Positions 1-7,302 of a DNA stretch of 12,587 nt are shown one piece after another (positions within the stretch are counted from its first letter, which is position 1; every line of letters starts with the position of its first letter). Origin of the DNA: Candidatus Heimdallarchaeota archaeon. GTDB lineage: Archaea; Asgardarchaeota; Heimdallarchaeia; Heimdallarchaeales; Kariarchaeaceae. The stretch lies in NCBI GenBank assembly GCA_030668165.1, contig DAOUUM010000044.1, positions 1 through 12,587 on the forward strand, given 5' to 3'. A model generated the notes under the pieces. It saw only the letters and a list, made by a program, of their open reading frames with translations. It was not told the origin of the DNA and did no database searches. A program made the position numbers and the translations under genes.

Positions 1-1223
1 CTTTTACTTATTAAATAAATTCCTATTAATATTATGAAGTTCCCTTCCTGATACGTATTAAGATAGATACCTATACTACTTCCTATTAGGATCAATCCTG
101 CACCAGTTGTCAGTATGTTTATCGGCGAAGTGATACCATGTTGGATGTATTTAGATCCACCAGTGAATGACGATTGTAATTTGTATGCATCATTTAGACT
201 GATCGCATCATAATAATCATGGACTAGATTAATTCCTATCTGCAGCAAGAATAATCCAATGATTGTAAGAGCACCAATAACTAGATCTATTGAGCTCCCA
301 GTGTATTTTGCATAACTTATTCCTAGAAGAACTGGAATTGAACTTGTAGTGATCAAAGGGAATCTCAGGAGTCCTACCCAGTATTTCAACTGTAATTTCA
401 TAGCGGTGTAGGTTTGTTTGAAGATATTATTTTGCTCTTCATATCTCAAAATTTCCAATTCTGATTGTGAGCCATATGTGAATTTGACAAGATTAATCTC
501 ATAAAATTTTAGACTTTCCTTGTTTATTGTATCGTCATAGTTATCCATCAAACCCATGATATTATCTGGTTGCTCACAAATTCTGATATCTGCCTCGTAA
601 ACCAAGGCATTAAAGTCTGTATGTTTATAATGATCAGGTAACTCAAAATATAGAGTAATTCGAGGATTAAATGATATCTGTTTTTCAAATGAGCTTAATT
701 CAGTATCCACAATATATAATTTTGAATGATCTGCTGAATGGATATATGTAAATTTCTTTGCATTAGTTTTTCCTCTCAGGGATGTTAATACTAATACAGA
801 ACTTTGTGATTGAATTATATTTTTTGATAATGATCTGTTAAAATCACTCAAATATTCATCTCCACGCAAAATTGAGGTTTGAAGAAATTTGGAAAATGAT
901 TGACTATTGCTATCCCATCCCATAATATTATCAACCTTGACAGTTAAAGTATCTTCCTCATATTCTATCATTGAGCCATTGATGACTATATTATCATCAA
1001 TATTAAACAATGGATCTTCAAATCTTTGTCTTAATAAAATGCTGATTTTACTGATTTTCTCAGGGAGATTGATGTGTTCTGCTTTGATGTGTAGATGGGG
1101 ACCATTAATTATTATTTCTGGAGAATCAATTATTTTATTAATAATTTCATTATCAAGAATATAGGATAACACCATTATGGGATAATTAACCATCCTATCC
1201 TTGATTTTTAATGGAATTTTCAT
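1..1223 (-). CDS. menA: MenA-type UbiA prenyltransferase with N-terminal PPOX-like domain (partial, runs off left edge)
   Basis: I translated this frame by hand: 407 codons are open from the ATG at 1223 to the window edge, with no stop. Residues from about 275 on are a UbiA-family prenyltransferase. The aspartate-rich motif NLVHDYYD lies at 332-339, followed by FTGGSKYIQHG near 353-363, a pattern typical of 1,4-dihydroxy-2-naphthoate prenyltransferases. Hydrophobic membrane segments lie near 287-304, 312-332 and 368-388. The enzyme would prenylate DHNA in the membrane, giving demethylmenaquinone. The first 274 residues are not part of normal MenA. Residues about 141-250 look like an FMN-binding split barrel (VLTSLRGKTNAKKF, then KLYIVDT, then NPRITLYF). 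Residues 1-105 may be a second, degenerate copy. The ATG abuts the TAG of the upstream gene, with GGAG nine bases before it, so coupled translation is likely. An internal ATG at 401 could start a bare UbiA protein. MenA function is well supported; the fused domain's role is unknown. Confidence 0.82.
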   Translation of the reverse strand, partial: MKIPLKIKDRMVNYPIMVLSYILDNEIINKIIDSPEIIINGPHLHIKAEHINLPEKISKISILLRQRFEDPLFNIDDNIVINGSMIEYEEDTLTVKVDNIMGWDSNSQSFSKFLQTSILRGDEYLSDFNRSLSKNIIQSQSSVLVLTSLRGKTNAKKFTYIHSADHSKLYIVDTELSSFEKQISFNPRITLYFELPDHYKHTDFNALVYEADIRICEQPDNIMGLMDNYDDTINKESLKFYEINLVKFTYGSQSELEILRYEEQNNIFKQTYTAMKLQLKYWVGLLRFPLITTSSIPVLLGISYAKYTGSSIDLVIGALTIIGLFLLQIGINLVHDYYDAISLNDAYKLQSSFTGGSKYIQHGITSPINILTTGAGLILIGSSIGIYLNTYQEGNFIILIGIYLISK

Positions 1224-1403
1224 CTATATAATCTCCATATCATAACTCAACTCTGAAGAGGAGGGTTTCGTTTTTGCAATAATTTTTGTTGGTTTGACCT
1301 TTATTATTACTCTTTTCCAATAATTGGGAAAATCATCTTTGCTGGAATATAATCTAGCTGCGTAGGAATCCAATTTAAACCATTTATCCCTAAACTCTTG
1401 CCA
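1224..1403 (-). pseudogene. In-frame C-terminal remainder of the PPOX-like gene beyond the TGA
   Basis: These 59 codons plus TAG continue the frame of the gene at 1404-1676 without a shift. The translation begins WQEFRDKWFK and contains RVIIKVKPTKIIAK, the kind of terminal strand (hydrophobic, then P-x-x-I) that closes a PPOX barrel. The TAG at 1226-1224 sits directly against the ATG of the menA fusion. That copies the zero-spacer junction on the other side of the gene and argues that this segment was coding until recently, or still is by readthrough. There is no plausible ATG near its start. If the TGA is real and is not read through, this part is untranslated. Confidence 0.6.
1233..1236 (-). 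promoter_or_regulatory. Shine-Dalgarno-like GGAG before the menA fusion
   Basis: GGAG on the minus strand lies nine bases before the ATG at 1223, inside the end of the upstream reading frame. It supports 1223 as the start of the fusion protein rather than the internal ATG at 401. Spacing is slightly long and the motif is short. Confidence 0.35.
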
Positions 1404-1676
1404 TCAAAGATCCAAATTACTGTCGTCAACACGAGCAGTACCGTTTATTAAGACTTCATTATCATTATTGTAGAATAATATCGCAACATGATTATTGCTT
1501 TTAATATTTTCAAACTTATTACTCAGAACTACAGAGGCTGTGAGATAAAAATACCCCCCTTTGTAAAAAGAGATCATGGGTACAGTGTAAGGAATATTAT
1601 CTACAGAGATGGTTGTAAAATCAACAAATGAATTTTTCTTAACTAATTCCTTGATCCATTTTTCCAAGATTTTCAC
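1404..1676 (-). CDS. PPOX-like FMN-binding split-barrel protein, cut short by an in-frame TGA
   Basis: This 90-residue frame reads as the first two thirds of a pyridoxamine 5'-phosphate oxidase-like split barrel. It has an N-terminal helix, then strands TTISVDNIPYTVPM (21-34), GYFYLTASVV (41-50), NNHVAILFYN (61-70) and VLINGTARV (75-83). Family members of this type are usually about 130-160 residues, so the product is short. The start is GTG at 1676, directly after the TAG of menG with no spacer. At codon 91 there is a TGA (1406-1404), but the same frame continues for 59 more sensible codons to a TAG that abuts the menA ATG. The natural gene is therefore almost certainly 150 codons. It could be a nonsense mutant, an assembly error or a recoded gene. 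Such proteins bind FMN, F420 or heme; the substrate cannot be told from sequence. Its place between menG and menA suggests a link to quinone chemistry. Confidence 0.65.
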   Translation of the reverse strand: MKILEKWIKELVKKNSFVDFTTISVDNIPYTVPMISFYKGGYFYLTASVVLSNKFENIKSNNHVAILFYNNDNEVLINGTARVDDSNLDL

Positions 1677-2408
1677 CTATTTCTTTTTGCCAAGCATAAT
1701 CACGATTGAACCTAATAATCCAAGTTTGTAACGGGTGATAAATCCTGCGCCTTGGTATAATGACTTCAATTCCTCGGGAGAATAAAATCTTGCATAGGTT
1801 TCTTCTAGTAGTCTAAATGGGGCATTTCCCTTGGTAATAAGGAAGGCTGCCAATTTTCCAAGCAAACTCATGAACATCCCAACATAAACATCTATTAGAA
1901 ATGCAAATTTGGTTGCTCGTCTACCCATTTCAAGCATCATAATTCTGCCATTTTTTCTCAATATGCGATGGTGCTCTGATAATGTTGAGGGATAATTAGT
2001 AAAATGACGACCCACAAAACCACTCATCCCCCCATCAAACGAACTATCTCTGAACGGGGTTTTAGCAGCATCACCAAGTACAAAATTAAATAATCCGTTT
2101 TTGTATATATCTCGATTTTTTGCAAATTCTATCATGGATTTGGTAACATCCAATCCGACAACAAAGGATCCAGGAAGTTGCCCGCCTAGTTCGTTTCCCA
2201 AATGCCCTGTTCCGGTTCCAATATCAATAAATGTGGTAAACTGATTATTATTTTCTGAGTGGTTGGATATTAAATTTTTTATTGCAAGATATCGGAACTG
2301 CCTATCTGTGCCCATACTCATGAAATTATTGATGAGATCGTATGATTCTGAAAGAACACTAAAATCGGACTTAACAAGATTGACGTACTTAGGATCACTA
2401 CTACCCAT
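1677..2408 (-). CDS. menG: Demethylmenaquinone methyltransferase (UbiE/MenG family)
   Basis: A SAM-dependent class I methyltransferase that adds the C-2 methyl group to demethylmenaquinone, the last step of menaquinone synthesis. Numbering from the ATG at 2408: the UbiE-type entry motif SYDLINNFMSMGTDRQFR lies at 22-39, SAM motif I (DIGTGTG) at 62-68, GLDVTKSMIEFAK at 85-97, and GDAAKTPF...SFDGG at 112-127. Length (243 residues) matches the family. The usual family sequence after motif III (AFGLRN-like) is here GFVGRHFTN, a moderate divergence. A TTG at 2429 would add seven residues, and no Shine-Dalgarno motif helps either start. I prefer the ATG because TATTAATA lies about 29 bases upstream, suiting a nearly leaderless transcript. 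It is first in an operon with the PPOX-like gene and menA, and divergent from menB. A related C-methyltransferase cannot be fully excluded, but context makes menG very likely. Confidence 0.85.
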   Translation of the reverse strand: MGSSDPKYVNLVKSDFSVLSESYDLINNFMSMGTDRQFRYLAIKNLISNHSENNNQFTTFIDIGTGTGHLGNELGGQLPGSFVVGLDVTKSMIEFAKNRDIYKNGLFNFVLGDAAKTPFRDSSFDGGMSGFVGRHFTNYPSTLSEHHRILRKNGRIMMLEMGRRATKFAFLIDVYVGMFMSLLGKLAAFLITKGNAPFRLLEETYARFYSPEELKSLYQGAGFITRYKLGLLGSIVIMLGKKK

Positions 2409-2431
2409 GGTTAATGTGACATTCGACAAAT

Positions 2432-2461
2432 AGTATTAATATTCAATTATTGTGTAATACT
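2432..2461. repeat. Short inverted repeat AGTATT / AATACT between menG and menB
   Basis: AGTATT at 2432-2437 and its exact complement AATACT at 2456-2461 are separated by 18 bases, inside the divergent menG-menB promoter region. The left arm overlaps the candidate menG TATA box, so a dimeric regulator here could control menG. Six-base arms are weak evidence. Confidence 0.22.
2434..2441 (-). promoter_or_regulatory. Candidate TATA box for menG
   Basis: TATTAATA on the minus strand is centred about 29 bases before the ATG at 2408. In archaea a TATA box normally lies about 26 bases before the transcription start, so this would give an almost leaderless menG mRNA. It overlaps one arm of a short inverted repeat. 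In AT-rich DNA such matches are common by chance. Confidence 0.3.
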
Positions 2462-2503
2462 TTTTAGGTGAGCCCCATGTTTTTACCAATATTTACTGCT
2501 TGA

Positions 2504-2527
2504 TAATAAATTACTTAAGGATATATT
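2504..2527 (+). promoter_or_regulatory. TATA-like segments upstream of menB
   Basis: Two A/T-only stretches, ATAATAAATTA (about 2504-2512) and ATATATT (2521-2527), lie about 39 and 23 bases before the menB ATG at 2547. Either could be an archaeal TATA box giving a very short leader. Which one is used cannot be decided from sequence. If the second is used, the TTG at 2526 lies inside the promoter and cannot be the start. Confidence 0.25.
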
Positions 2528-2546
2528 GTGGCTGATCATCTGTAAG

Positions 2547-3383
2547 ATGACAGAGTGGCAATTAGTAAAAGAATTTAAAGAAATCACCTACAAAAAATCA
2601 GATGGATTGGCTCGTATTGCCTTCAACAGGCCAGAGGTTAGAAATGCATTCACACCCCTCACAATTGATGAAATGATTGAGGCTTTTATGGATGCTTGGT
2701 ATGATAATAAAATCGGTGTGGTTCTATTTTCATCGGAAAATCCCTCACCAAAGGATGGGAAGTATGCATTTTGCAGTGGTGGTGATCAGAGTGTTCGAGG
2801 AGATGCTGGGTATTTGGATCAGGGAGAAAAAAGAGCAAGATTAAATGTTCTAGAGCTTCAGAGAATAATCCGTTTTATGCCTAAACCAGTTATTGCCCTT
2901 GTTGCAGGATACGCCATCGGTGGTGGACACATCCTCCATCTGATATCAGATCTGACAATCGCCGCAGATAATGCTATATTTGGACAAACTGGTCCAGTAG
3001 TGGGATCGTTTGATGCCGGTATAGGCTCTAACTATCTGGCCGATGTAGTGGGTCAGAAGAAGGCTAGGGAGATCTGGTTTCTCTGCAGACAGTATAATGC
3101 TCAAGAAGCACTAGATATGGGACTTATCAACACTATAGTTCCTCTTGAGCAACTGGAGAAGGAGGGAATTAAGTGGGGTCAAGAAATTCTCGAAAAATCA
3201 CCATTTGCCATCAAATCAATTAAATCCGCCTTGAATGCAGCAATTGATGGTCAGATTGGTTTGCAAGTCATGGCTGGGCATATGACACAATTGTACTATA
3301 TGTCAGAAGAGGGTCAAGAGGGGCGAAATGCCTATTTGGAAAAGAGAAAACCCGATTTCAAAAAATATCCATGGAGACCCTAG
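2547..3383 (+). CDS. menB: 1,4-Dihydroxy-2-naphthoyl-CoA synthase
   Basis: A crotonase-fold enzyme that closes the second ring of o-succinylbenzoyl-CoA to DHNA-CoA. From the ATG at 2547 it has 278 residues and begins TEWQLVKEFKEI, a typical MenB start. A TTG at 2526 would add seven residues atypical of the family. Clear motifs are RPEVRNAF (28-35), FCSGGDQSVRG (75-85), GYAIGGGH (121-128), FGQTGPVVGSFD (145-156), EIWFLCRQY (175-183) and the C-terminal FKKYPWRP. By alignment to E. coli MenB in memory, Gln147, Gly149 and Trp177 match the bicarbonate-binding Gln154, Gly156 and Trp184, Asp156 matches Asp163, and Tyr251 matches Tyr258. This is therefore the bicarbonate-dependent type. It is transcribed alone, divergent from menG, and its TAG shares the CTAG at 3380-3383 with the stop of menD. 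Confidence 0.96.
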   Translation: MTEWQLVKEFKEITYKKSDGLARIAFNRPEVRNAFTPLTIDEMIEAFMDAWYDNKIGVVLFSSENPSPKDGKYAFCSGGDQSVRGDAGYLDQGEKRARLNVLELQRIIRFMPKPVIALVAGYAIGGGHILHLISDLTIAADNAIFGQTGPVVGSFDAGIGSNYLADVVGQKKAREIWFLCRQYNAQEALDMGLINTIVPLEQLEKEGIKWGQEILEKSPFAIKSIKSALNAAIDGQIGLQVMAGHMTQLYYMSEEGQEGRNAYLEKRKPDFKKYPWRP

Positions 3384-5116
3384 ATACTAATATTTAGTCT
3401 GATTTCTTCCCTTAATTCATTTAATACTTTATTTGATTCTCCCGCATCCGTTCTGAATTCTATTATTTTCAATCTTGAACTCATATCGATTGAATTTAAG
3501 TCGTGTTTATCAGATATTAAATCATAAGAGAAACCATGAGCCTTTGCCAGATGTTCAAAATCAATTTTTTGAGGTGTGAGGAAAAATTCCTCGAATAGAT
3601 TCTTATCATCTAATTCTGATACCGGCAATCTGTGAAAAATTCCACCACCATTATTATTTATGAGAAAGATGGTTATTGGGATATTATTCTGTTTTGCAAT
3701 CTGCAAACTGTTTGAATCGTGTAACAGTGTGAGATCACCAACAATTGCATTCATGGGTTTTTCCTTGGCACTGGCTATCCCAAGTGCAATTGCTATATTT
3801 CCATCAATTCCACTTAATCCTCTGTTGGTATGAATGAAAAGTGAATTGGACACATCATAAGAAAACTGATCTACATACCTTATCGGGGATGAATTTCCAA
3901 TGTAAAGATCTGAAGCATCTGGAATAATAGACATTATTCTATTGATAATCCTTCCTTCAAAATTACTAGGTAAAGATGCATCTGATATTATTTTTATGAC
4001 TTGATTCTCTAGGTTTATCCAATGATCAAACCAATTGTCTTCACCTCCATATTCACTGATTGATGAGTTTAATTTATTTAACAGCGATCTAGGATTAGAT
4101 TGATAATAATGGGTTAGATTCAGACTAGAATCTATTATTTTATCAACATCATTAATCTGGATTCGAATAATTTTATTTGGATATTCATAATTAAGAAATT
4201 GCAGTAAATATTTTGAAGTGACTTCTCTTCCAAAGTAAAATATAACATCAGGTCTTAATTTATCATAAAGGTCTGTATTAGATAGGAAATGATCATAAGT
4301 GGTAATAATTTCTTTCTCAAATGATGTGAACCTCAATCCAGATGATGGATCTGCAAGAATGGGATAGTTCCTTTTATTGGAAAATTCAATTATTTCCTCA
4401 ACATAAGAATTCCCCAATGGCTCAGGTCCACAAATAATCAATCCCTTAGGATTTAAACTAATAATATTAACTAATTCATTTAATTGATCGGAACTAGCTT
4501 CCAATGTTCCTGGATAACATGTTAAGAGTGGTGTATGTGAAGGCGCATAGTCAAAAGGATTTATTGAAGTAAGTGGATCTAGAGGTTTTCTAAGTGGGAA
4601 ATTAAGATGCACTGGTCCCATTCCAGATGTTATCGAAACACAATAGGCCTTAGAGGCAATGGTTTTTATGTATCTGATCATCTTCTCGTTCGGATTTTGT
4701 TCTGGTGGAGCGACATCGATAAACATCTTAACATTGGATCCAAACATTTTTACCTGATCAGTTGTTTGATTAGCACCTGAATTTCGCAATTCATGTGGTC
4801 TATCCGTGGTTATAACGATGATAGGAATATTAGAGTTGGATGCCTCCATTATCGCGGGATAATAGTTTGCGCTTGCAGTTCCTGAGGTACAGACTAGCAG
4901 AACAGGCTGTTTCAATTGTTTCGCCAATCCAATAGCAAAGAATGCAGAGCTTCTCTCATCTAAAATTACATGAGATTTTATTGTGCTTTTAGCTAAAGCA
5001 TAGGTCATAGGAGTTGATCTTGAACCCGGACTAATACATGCATGACTTACTCCCATTTTAGAAATTTCATCAATGAATATATTGGCCCAAAGCGTACTGG
5101 GATTATTGTATATCAT
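3380..5116 (-). CDS. menD: SEPHCHC synthase (MenD)
   Basis: A thiamine-diphosphate enzyme that joins 2-oxoglutarate, after decarboxylation, to isochorismate, giving SEPHCHC. It has 578 residues, the normal family length, in the usual three-domain order. The N-terminal PYR domain has SPGSRSTP (29-36), the catalytic glutamate Glu54 in DERSSAFFAIGLA, TSGTA (78-82) and TDRPHELR...GANQTTDQ (104-121). The middle domain is less conserved. The C-terminal PP domain has NRGLSGIDG (431-439), the cofactor motif GDLTLLHDSNS (460-470) and INNNGGGIF (486-494). The ATG at 5116 lies 14 bases inside the end of menF and has a good GGAGGT five bases upstream, so start and coupling are well defined. The 3' end overlaps menB by four bases, tail to tail. 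Confidence 0.97.
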   Translation of the reverse strand: MIYNNPSTLWANIFIDEISKMGVSHACISPGSRSTPMTYALAKSTIKSHVILDERSSAFFAIGLAKQLKQPVLLVCTSGTASANYYPAIMEASNSNIPIIVITTDRPHELRNSGANQTTDQVKMFGSNVKMFIDVAPPEQNPNEKMIRYIKTIASKAYCVSITSGMGPVHLNFPLRKPLDPLTSINPFDYAPSHTPLLTCYPGTLEASSDQLNELVNIISLNPKGLIICGPEPLGNSYVEEIIEFSNKRNYPILADPSSGLRFTSFEKEIITTYDHFLSNTDLYDKLRPDVIFYFGREVTSKYLLQFLNYEYPNKIIRIQINDVDKIIDSSLNLTHYYQSNPRSLLNKLNSSISEYGGEDNWFDHWINLENQVIKIISDASLPSNFEGRIINRIMSIIPDASDLYIGNSSPIRYVDQFSYDVSNSLFIHTNRGLSGIDGNIAIALGIASAKEKPMNAIVGDLTLLHDSNSLQIAKQNNIPITIFLINNNGGGIFHRLPVSELDDKNLFEEFFLTPQKIDFEHLAKAHGFSYDLISDKHDLNSIDMSSRLKIIEFRTDAGESNKVLNELREEIRLNISI

Positions 5117-6470
5117 AATTTACCTCCAGAGCATTGAGAAATGGTTTGAACTTCAATTTTGTCTCCTCCCACTCTTTAGTTGGATCTGATGCATCCACGA
5201 TACCAGCTCCTGCGAATGCGTGAATTGTTTTATGTTTAATTAATGCAGATCTCAAACCTACAATAAATTTACCATCAAGATTTGACTTGATGTATCCCAA
5301 CGGGGAAGCATACCAGCCTCTGGAACCTTCGAGTGCTTTGATAAATTGCAGTGCCTCAGTTCTTGGTTTTCCACCTACTGCAGGAGTTGGATGCAGATGG
5401 TCAATTATATCTAATAGAGATATTTCCCCTTTAAGTTGTGCGGAAATATTTGTACGCAAATGCTGAACATTATGAATTTTATGGATATGTGGATTATTAT
5501 CAATTTTTAATGATTCAATATCAACGAAAGACTTCAAATTATCTATGATTTGCTGAACCACAATCTGATGTTCCTTTCGATCCTTATTACTAGATAGCAA
5601 TTCATTAGCCAGTTGAACATCTTCCTCCCTAGTGGATCCGCGTTTAATTGTACCAGCTAGGGCCATTGTAGATATTTTATTTACATTTTTTTGTATAAGC
5701 AATTCTGGGCTTGCTCCCAAAAACACTTGGTCACCATCCAATTCAAAATAAAAATTGAAACAGTTTGGGTATGAGGAGTGTAATTTTTTGAAAATGGAAA
5801 AGGGACGGATCTGCTTATCTGATAAGAATTGAATTGACCTAGCAATCACTACTTTTTCCAATCTTGTGGCATTAATAAGGCGAAGTGCCTCTTCAACATT
5901 GGAAATCCATTCTTTCTTATTTGTCAATTCCACCATATTAGAAATGCTGGGTATTTTGAATTCCTCATCTTCTGGAGATATTGATCTGTAAAATTCATTG
6001 AACTCACGGATTAATGCTTTTTCAATTGAATTTCCATCACCCTCATTCGGGAATGAGTGCATCAGTACAACTGTAGAGAAGTTGTCTTTCTTAAAGAAAA
6101 TATATTTTGGAAGAATAAAAGAAGATATTTTGAATGGATCGCCAGAATCTTCACCATCATTAAAATATGAAAATCCTCCAAATACACGAGATAGGTGATC
6201 ATTTTCCACCCTATTTAGATAAACTGAATTCTTATATAAAGCCACAATGGCTTCATGAACATCTGTGAATCTATTACTTCCGGAATAACTGCTATCCCAT
6301 AGTGAACCTACTGCAATTGTCTGTTGATTATCATCAAACCAGATTATTCGTGGAATGTTACTTTTATTATTGAATAGCCTGATTATAATAGAATCCATTG
6401 ATTCATTTAACTCATGGGATAGAATGTTAAGTCCTTGCTCAGAAGTTTCTTCAATGACTATAATGATCAA
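5103..6470 (-). CDS. menF: Isochorismate synthase (MenF)
   Basis: A chorismate-utilising enzyme that converts chorismate to isochorismate with Mg2+, the committing step of menaquinone synthesis. It has 455 residues, a normal length. Motifs are all in the C-terminal catalytic half: LEKVVIAR (204-211, Lys206 as the likely general base), LGASPELL (251-258), ALAGTIKRG (270-278), DRKEHQIVV (297-305), PTPAVGGKPR (361-370), SRGWYASPLGYI (383-394) and GAGIVDAS with EWEETKLK (421-428, 433-440). The start is uncertain. TTG at 6470 gives the full N-terminal domain; the first ATG would begin at residue 25 and lose its first segment. An in-frame TAA lies just upstream of the TTG. It overlaps menD by 14 bases and follows the ParA-like gene after 25 bases. 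Salicylate synthase or anthranilate synthase is less likely, given menD immediately downstream. Confidence 0.94.
   Translation of the reverse strand: MIIIVIEETSEQGLNILSHELNESMDSIIIRLFNNKSNIPRIIWFDDNQQTIAVGSLWDSSYSGSNRFTDVHEAIVALYKNSVYLNRVENDHLSRVFGGFSYFNDGEDSGDPFKISSFILPKYIFFKKDNFSTVVLMHSFPNEGDGNSIEKALIREFNEFYRSISPEDEEFKIPSISNMVELTNKKEWISNVEEALRLINATRLEKVVIARSIQFLSDKQIRPFSIFKKLHSSYPNCFNFYFELDGDQVFLGASPELLIQKNVNKISTMALAGTIKRGSTREEDVQLANELLSSNKDRKEHQIVVQQIIDNLKSFVDIESLKIDNNPHIHKIHNVQHLRTNISAQLKGEISLLDIIDHLHPTPAVGGKPRTEALQFIKALEGSRGWYASPLGYIKSNLDGKFIVGLRSALIKHKTIHAFAGAGIVDASDPTKEWEETKLKFKPFLNALEVNYDIQ
5122..5127 (-). promoter_or_regulatory. Shine-Dalgarno site of menD
   Basis: GGAGGT on the minus strand, five bases before the menD ATG and inside the last codons of menF. 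It is the strongest ribosome-binding site seen in the window. It fixes the menD start and shows re-initiation within the menF-menD transcript. Confidence 0.7.
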
Positions 6471-6495
6471 CTCAATAATTTTTTTAGATATAGTT

Positions 6496-7296
6496 TTATT
6501 TTAATCCAATTATGGTCGCAAGAATTTCCTTGTAAACATTCGAAATTCGTTGATAAACTCCTAGAAAATCAGGTTTATCAGATAATAATTCAAGATTAAA
6601 TTGACTATGAAATCTAACTGAACCAACATTGGATAGCCCATATTGCTTAAGATTATTATCCCATCTAGTCATAAAATTGTCCAATATGATCCTCTCTTCA
6701 TCATTTGCAGGATCGTGCACCTGATTCCATATGTAATAATCATTTCTCTCCTTCATCCCATGCAGACTAAAATAAATATTTTTGACAATATCCTCGGCTG
6801 CACCTAAACCATACGAACTTGGTCGCATAACCATCAATGAAGCATCTGCAACCACCAAATTATTAATAGAATTGAGTGAGGTACCTGATTGATTATCAAA
6901 GATAATTAAATCATACCCATTGTCTTGTAATTCCTTCTCAGCAATTAATGTTAATCGAAGTGCCTTTTGCCACCATTCACTTGACTTCCACCCTAGGAAA
7001 GCCTTTCCAACTCGGGGAGCAGGAGAATAAATTACATCCAAATTTTCAAGAAAAGTGGGTTGTGGTAGCTCTAAGACACTCTCAACCTCTTCCTCTATGT
7101 AATCAACCCAAGATTTGAAGGAGGTATCAGGTTTTAGCAGATGGGTAAATGAGGGGGCTTCGAGATCAACATCAATTATTAAGGTTTTCAATCCCCTCTC
7201 GGTAGCAGCAATCCCTAGCATTAATGCAGTTAAGGTTTTTCCTGAACCGCCCCGAGTGCTATAAACTGTTATTGTGTTGACCTTTTCAACCATCAT
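6496..7296 (-). CDS. ParA/MinD-type P-loop ATPase with a variant Walker A motif
   Basis: A 266-residue cytosolic ATPase of the SIMIBI class. The Walker A region is STRGGSGKT (13-21), with Arg15 where the ParA/MinD signature lysine (KGGxGKT) normally sits; Lys20 is the phosphate-binding lysine. IIDVDLEAPS (40-49) is the switch I/A' segment with Asp42, and DLIIFDNQSG (129-138) is Walker B with Asp134, with NQ where a DxP/DxxG pattern is usual. The end is less conserved. The start is one of two consecutive ATGs (7296 or 7293), with GAGG just upstream overlapping the TGA of the preceding gene. The family positions plasmids, chromosomes, cell-division proteins or membrane complexes; which applies here is unknown. 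It lies six bases after the 241-aa gene and 25 bases before menF, so partner and transcript are shared. The missing signature lysine may alter dimer-dependent ATP hydrolysis; this is inference. Confidence 0.82.
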   Translation of the reverse strand: MMVEKVNTITVYSTRGGSGKTLTALMLGIAATERGLKTLIIDVDLEAPSFTHLLKPDTSFKSWVDYIEEEVESVLELPQPTFLENLDVIYSPAPRVGKAFLGWKSSEWWQKALRLTLIAEKELQDNGYDLIIFDNQSGTSLNSINNLVVADASLMVMRPSSYGLGAAEDIVKNIYFSLHGMKERNDYYIWNQVHDPANDEERIILDNFMTRWDNNLKQYGLSNVGSVRFHSQFNLELLSDKPDFLGVYQRISNVYKEILATIIGLK

Positions 7297-7302
7297 GATT
7301 CC

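Noticed and set aside
907..1164. 85-codon plus-strand frame opposite the menA fusion
   Set aside because: The minus strand carries a continuous 407-codon frame with clear domains; this is a shadow.
1404..1406. TGA as a reassigned sense codon across the genome
   Set aside because: The 241-aa gene ends naturally in TGA at 7305-7303, with the next gene starting six bases later, so TGA works as a stop here.
2526..2546. Upstream TTG start for menB adding seven residues
   Set aside because: The added residues do not resemble MenB N-termini, TEWQLVKEF at the ATG does, and the TTG overlaps a TATA-like string.
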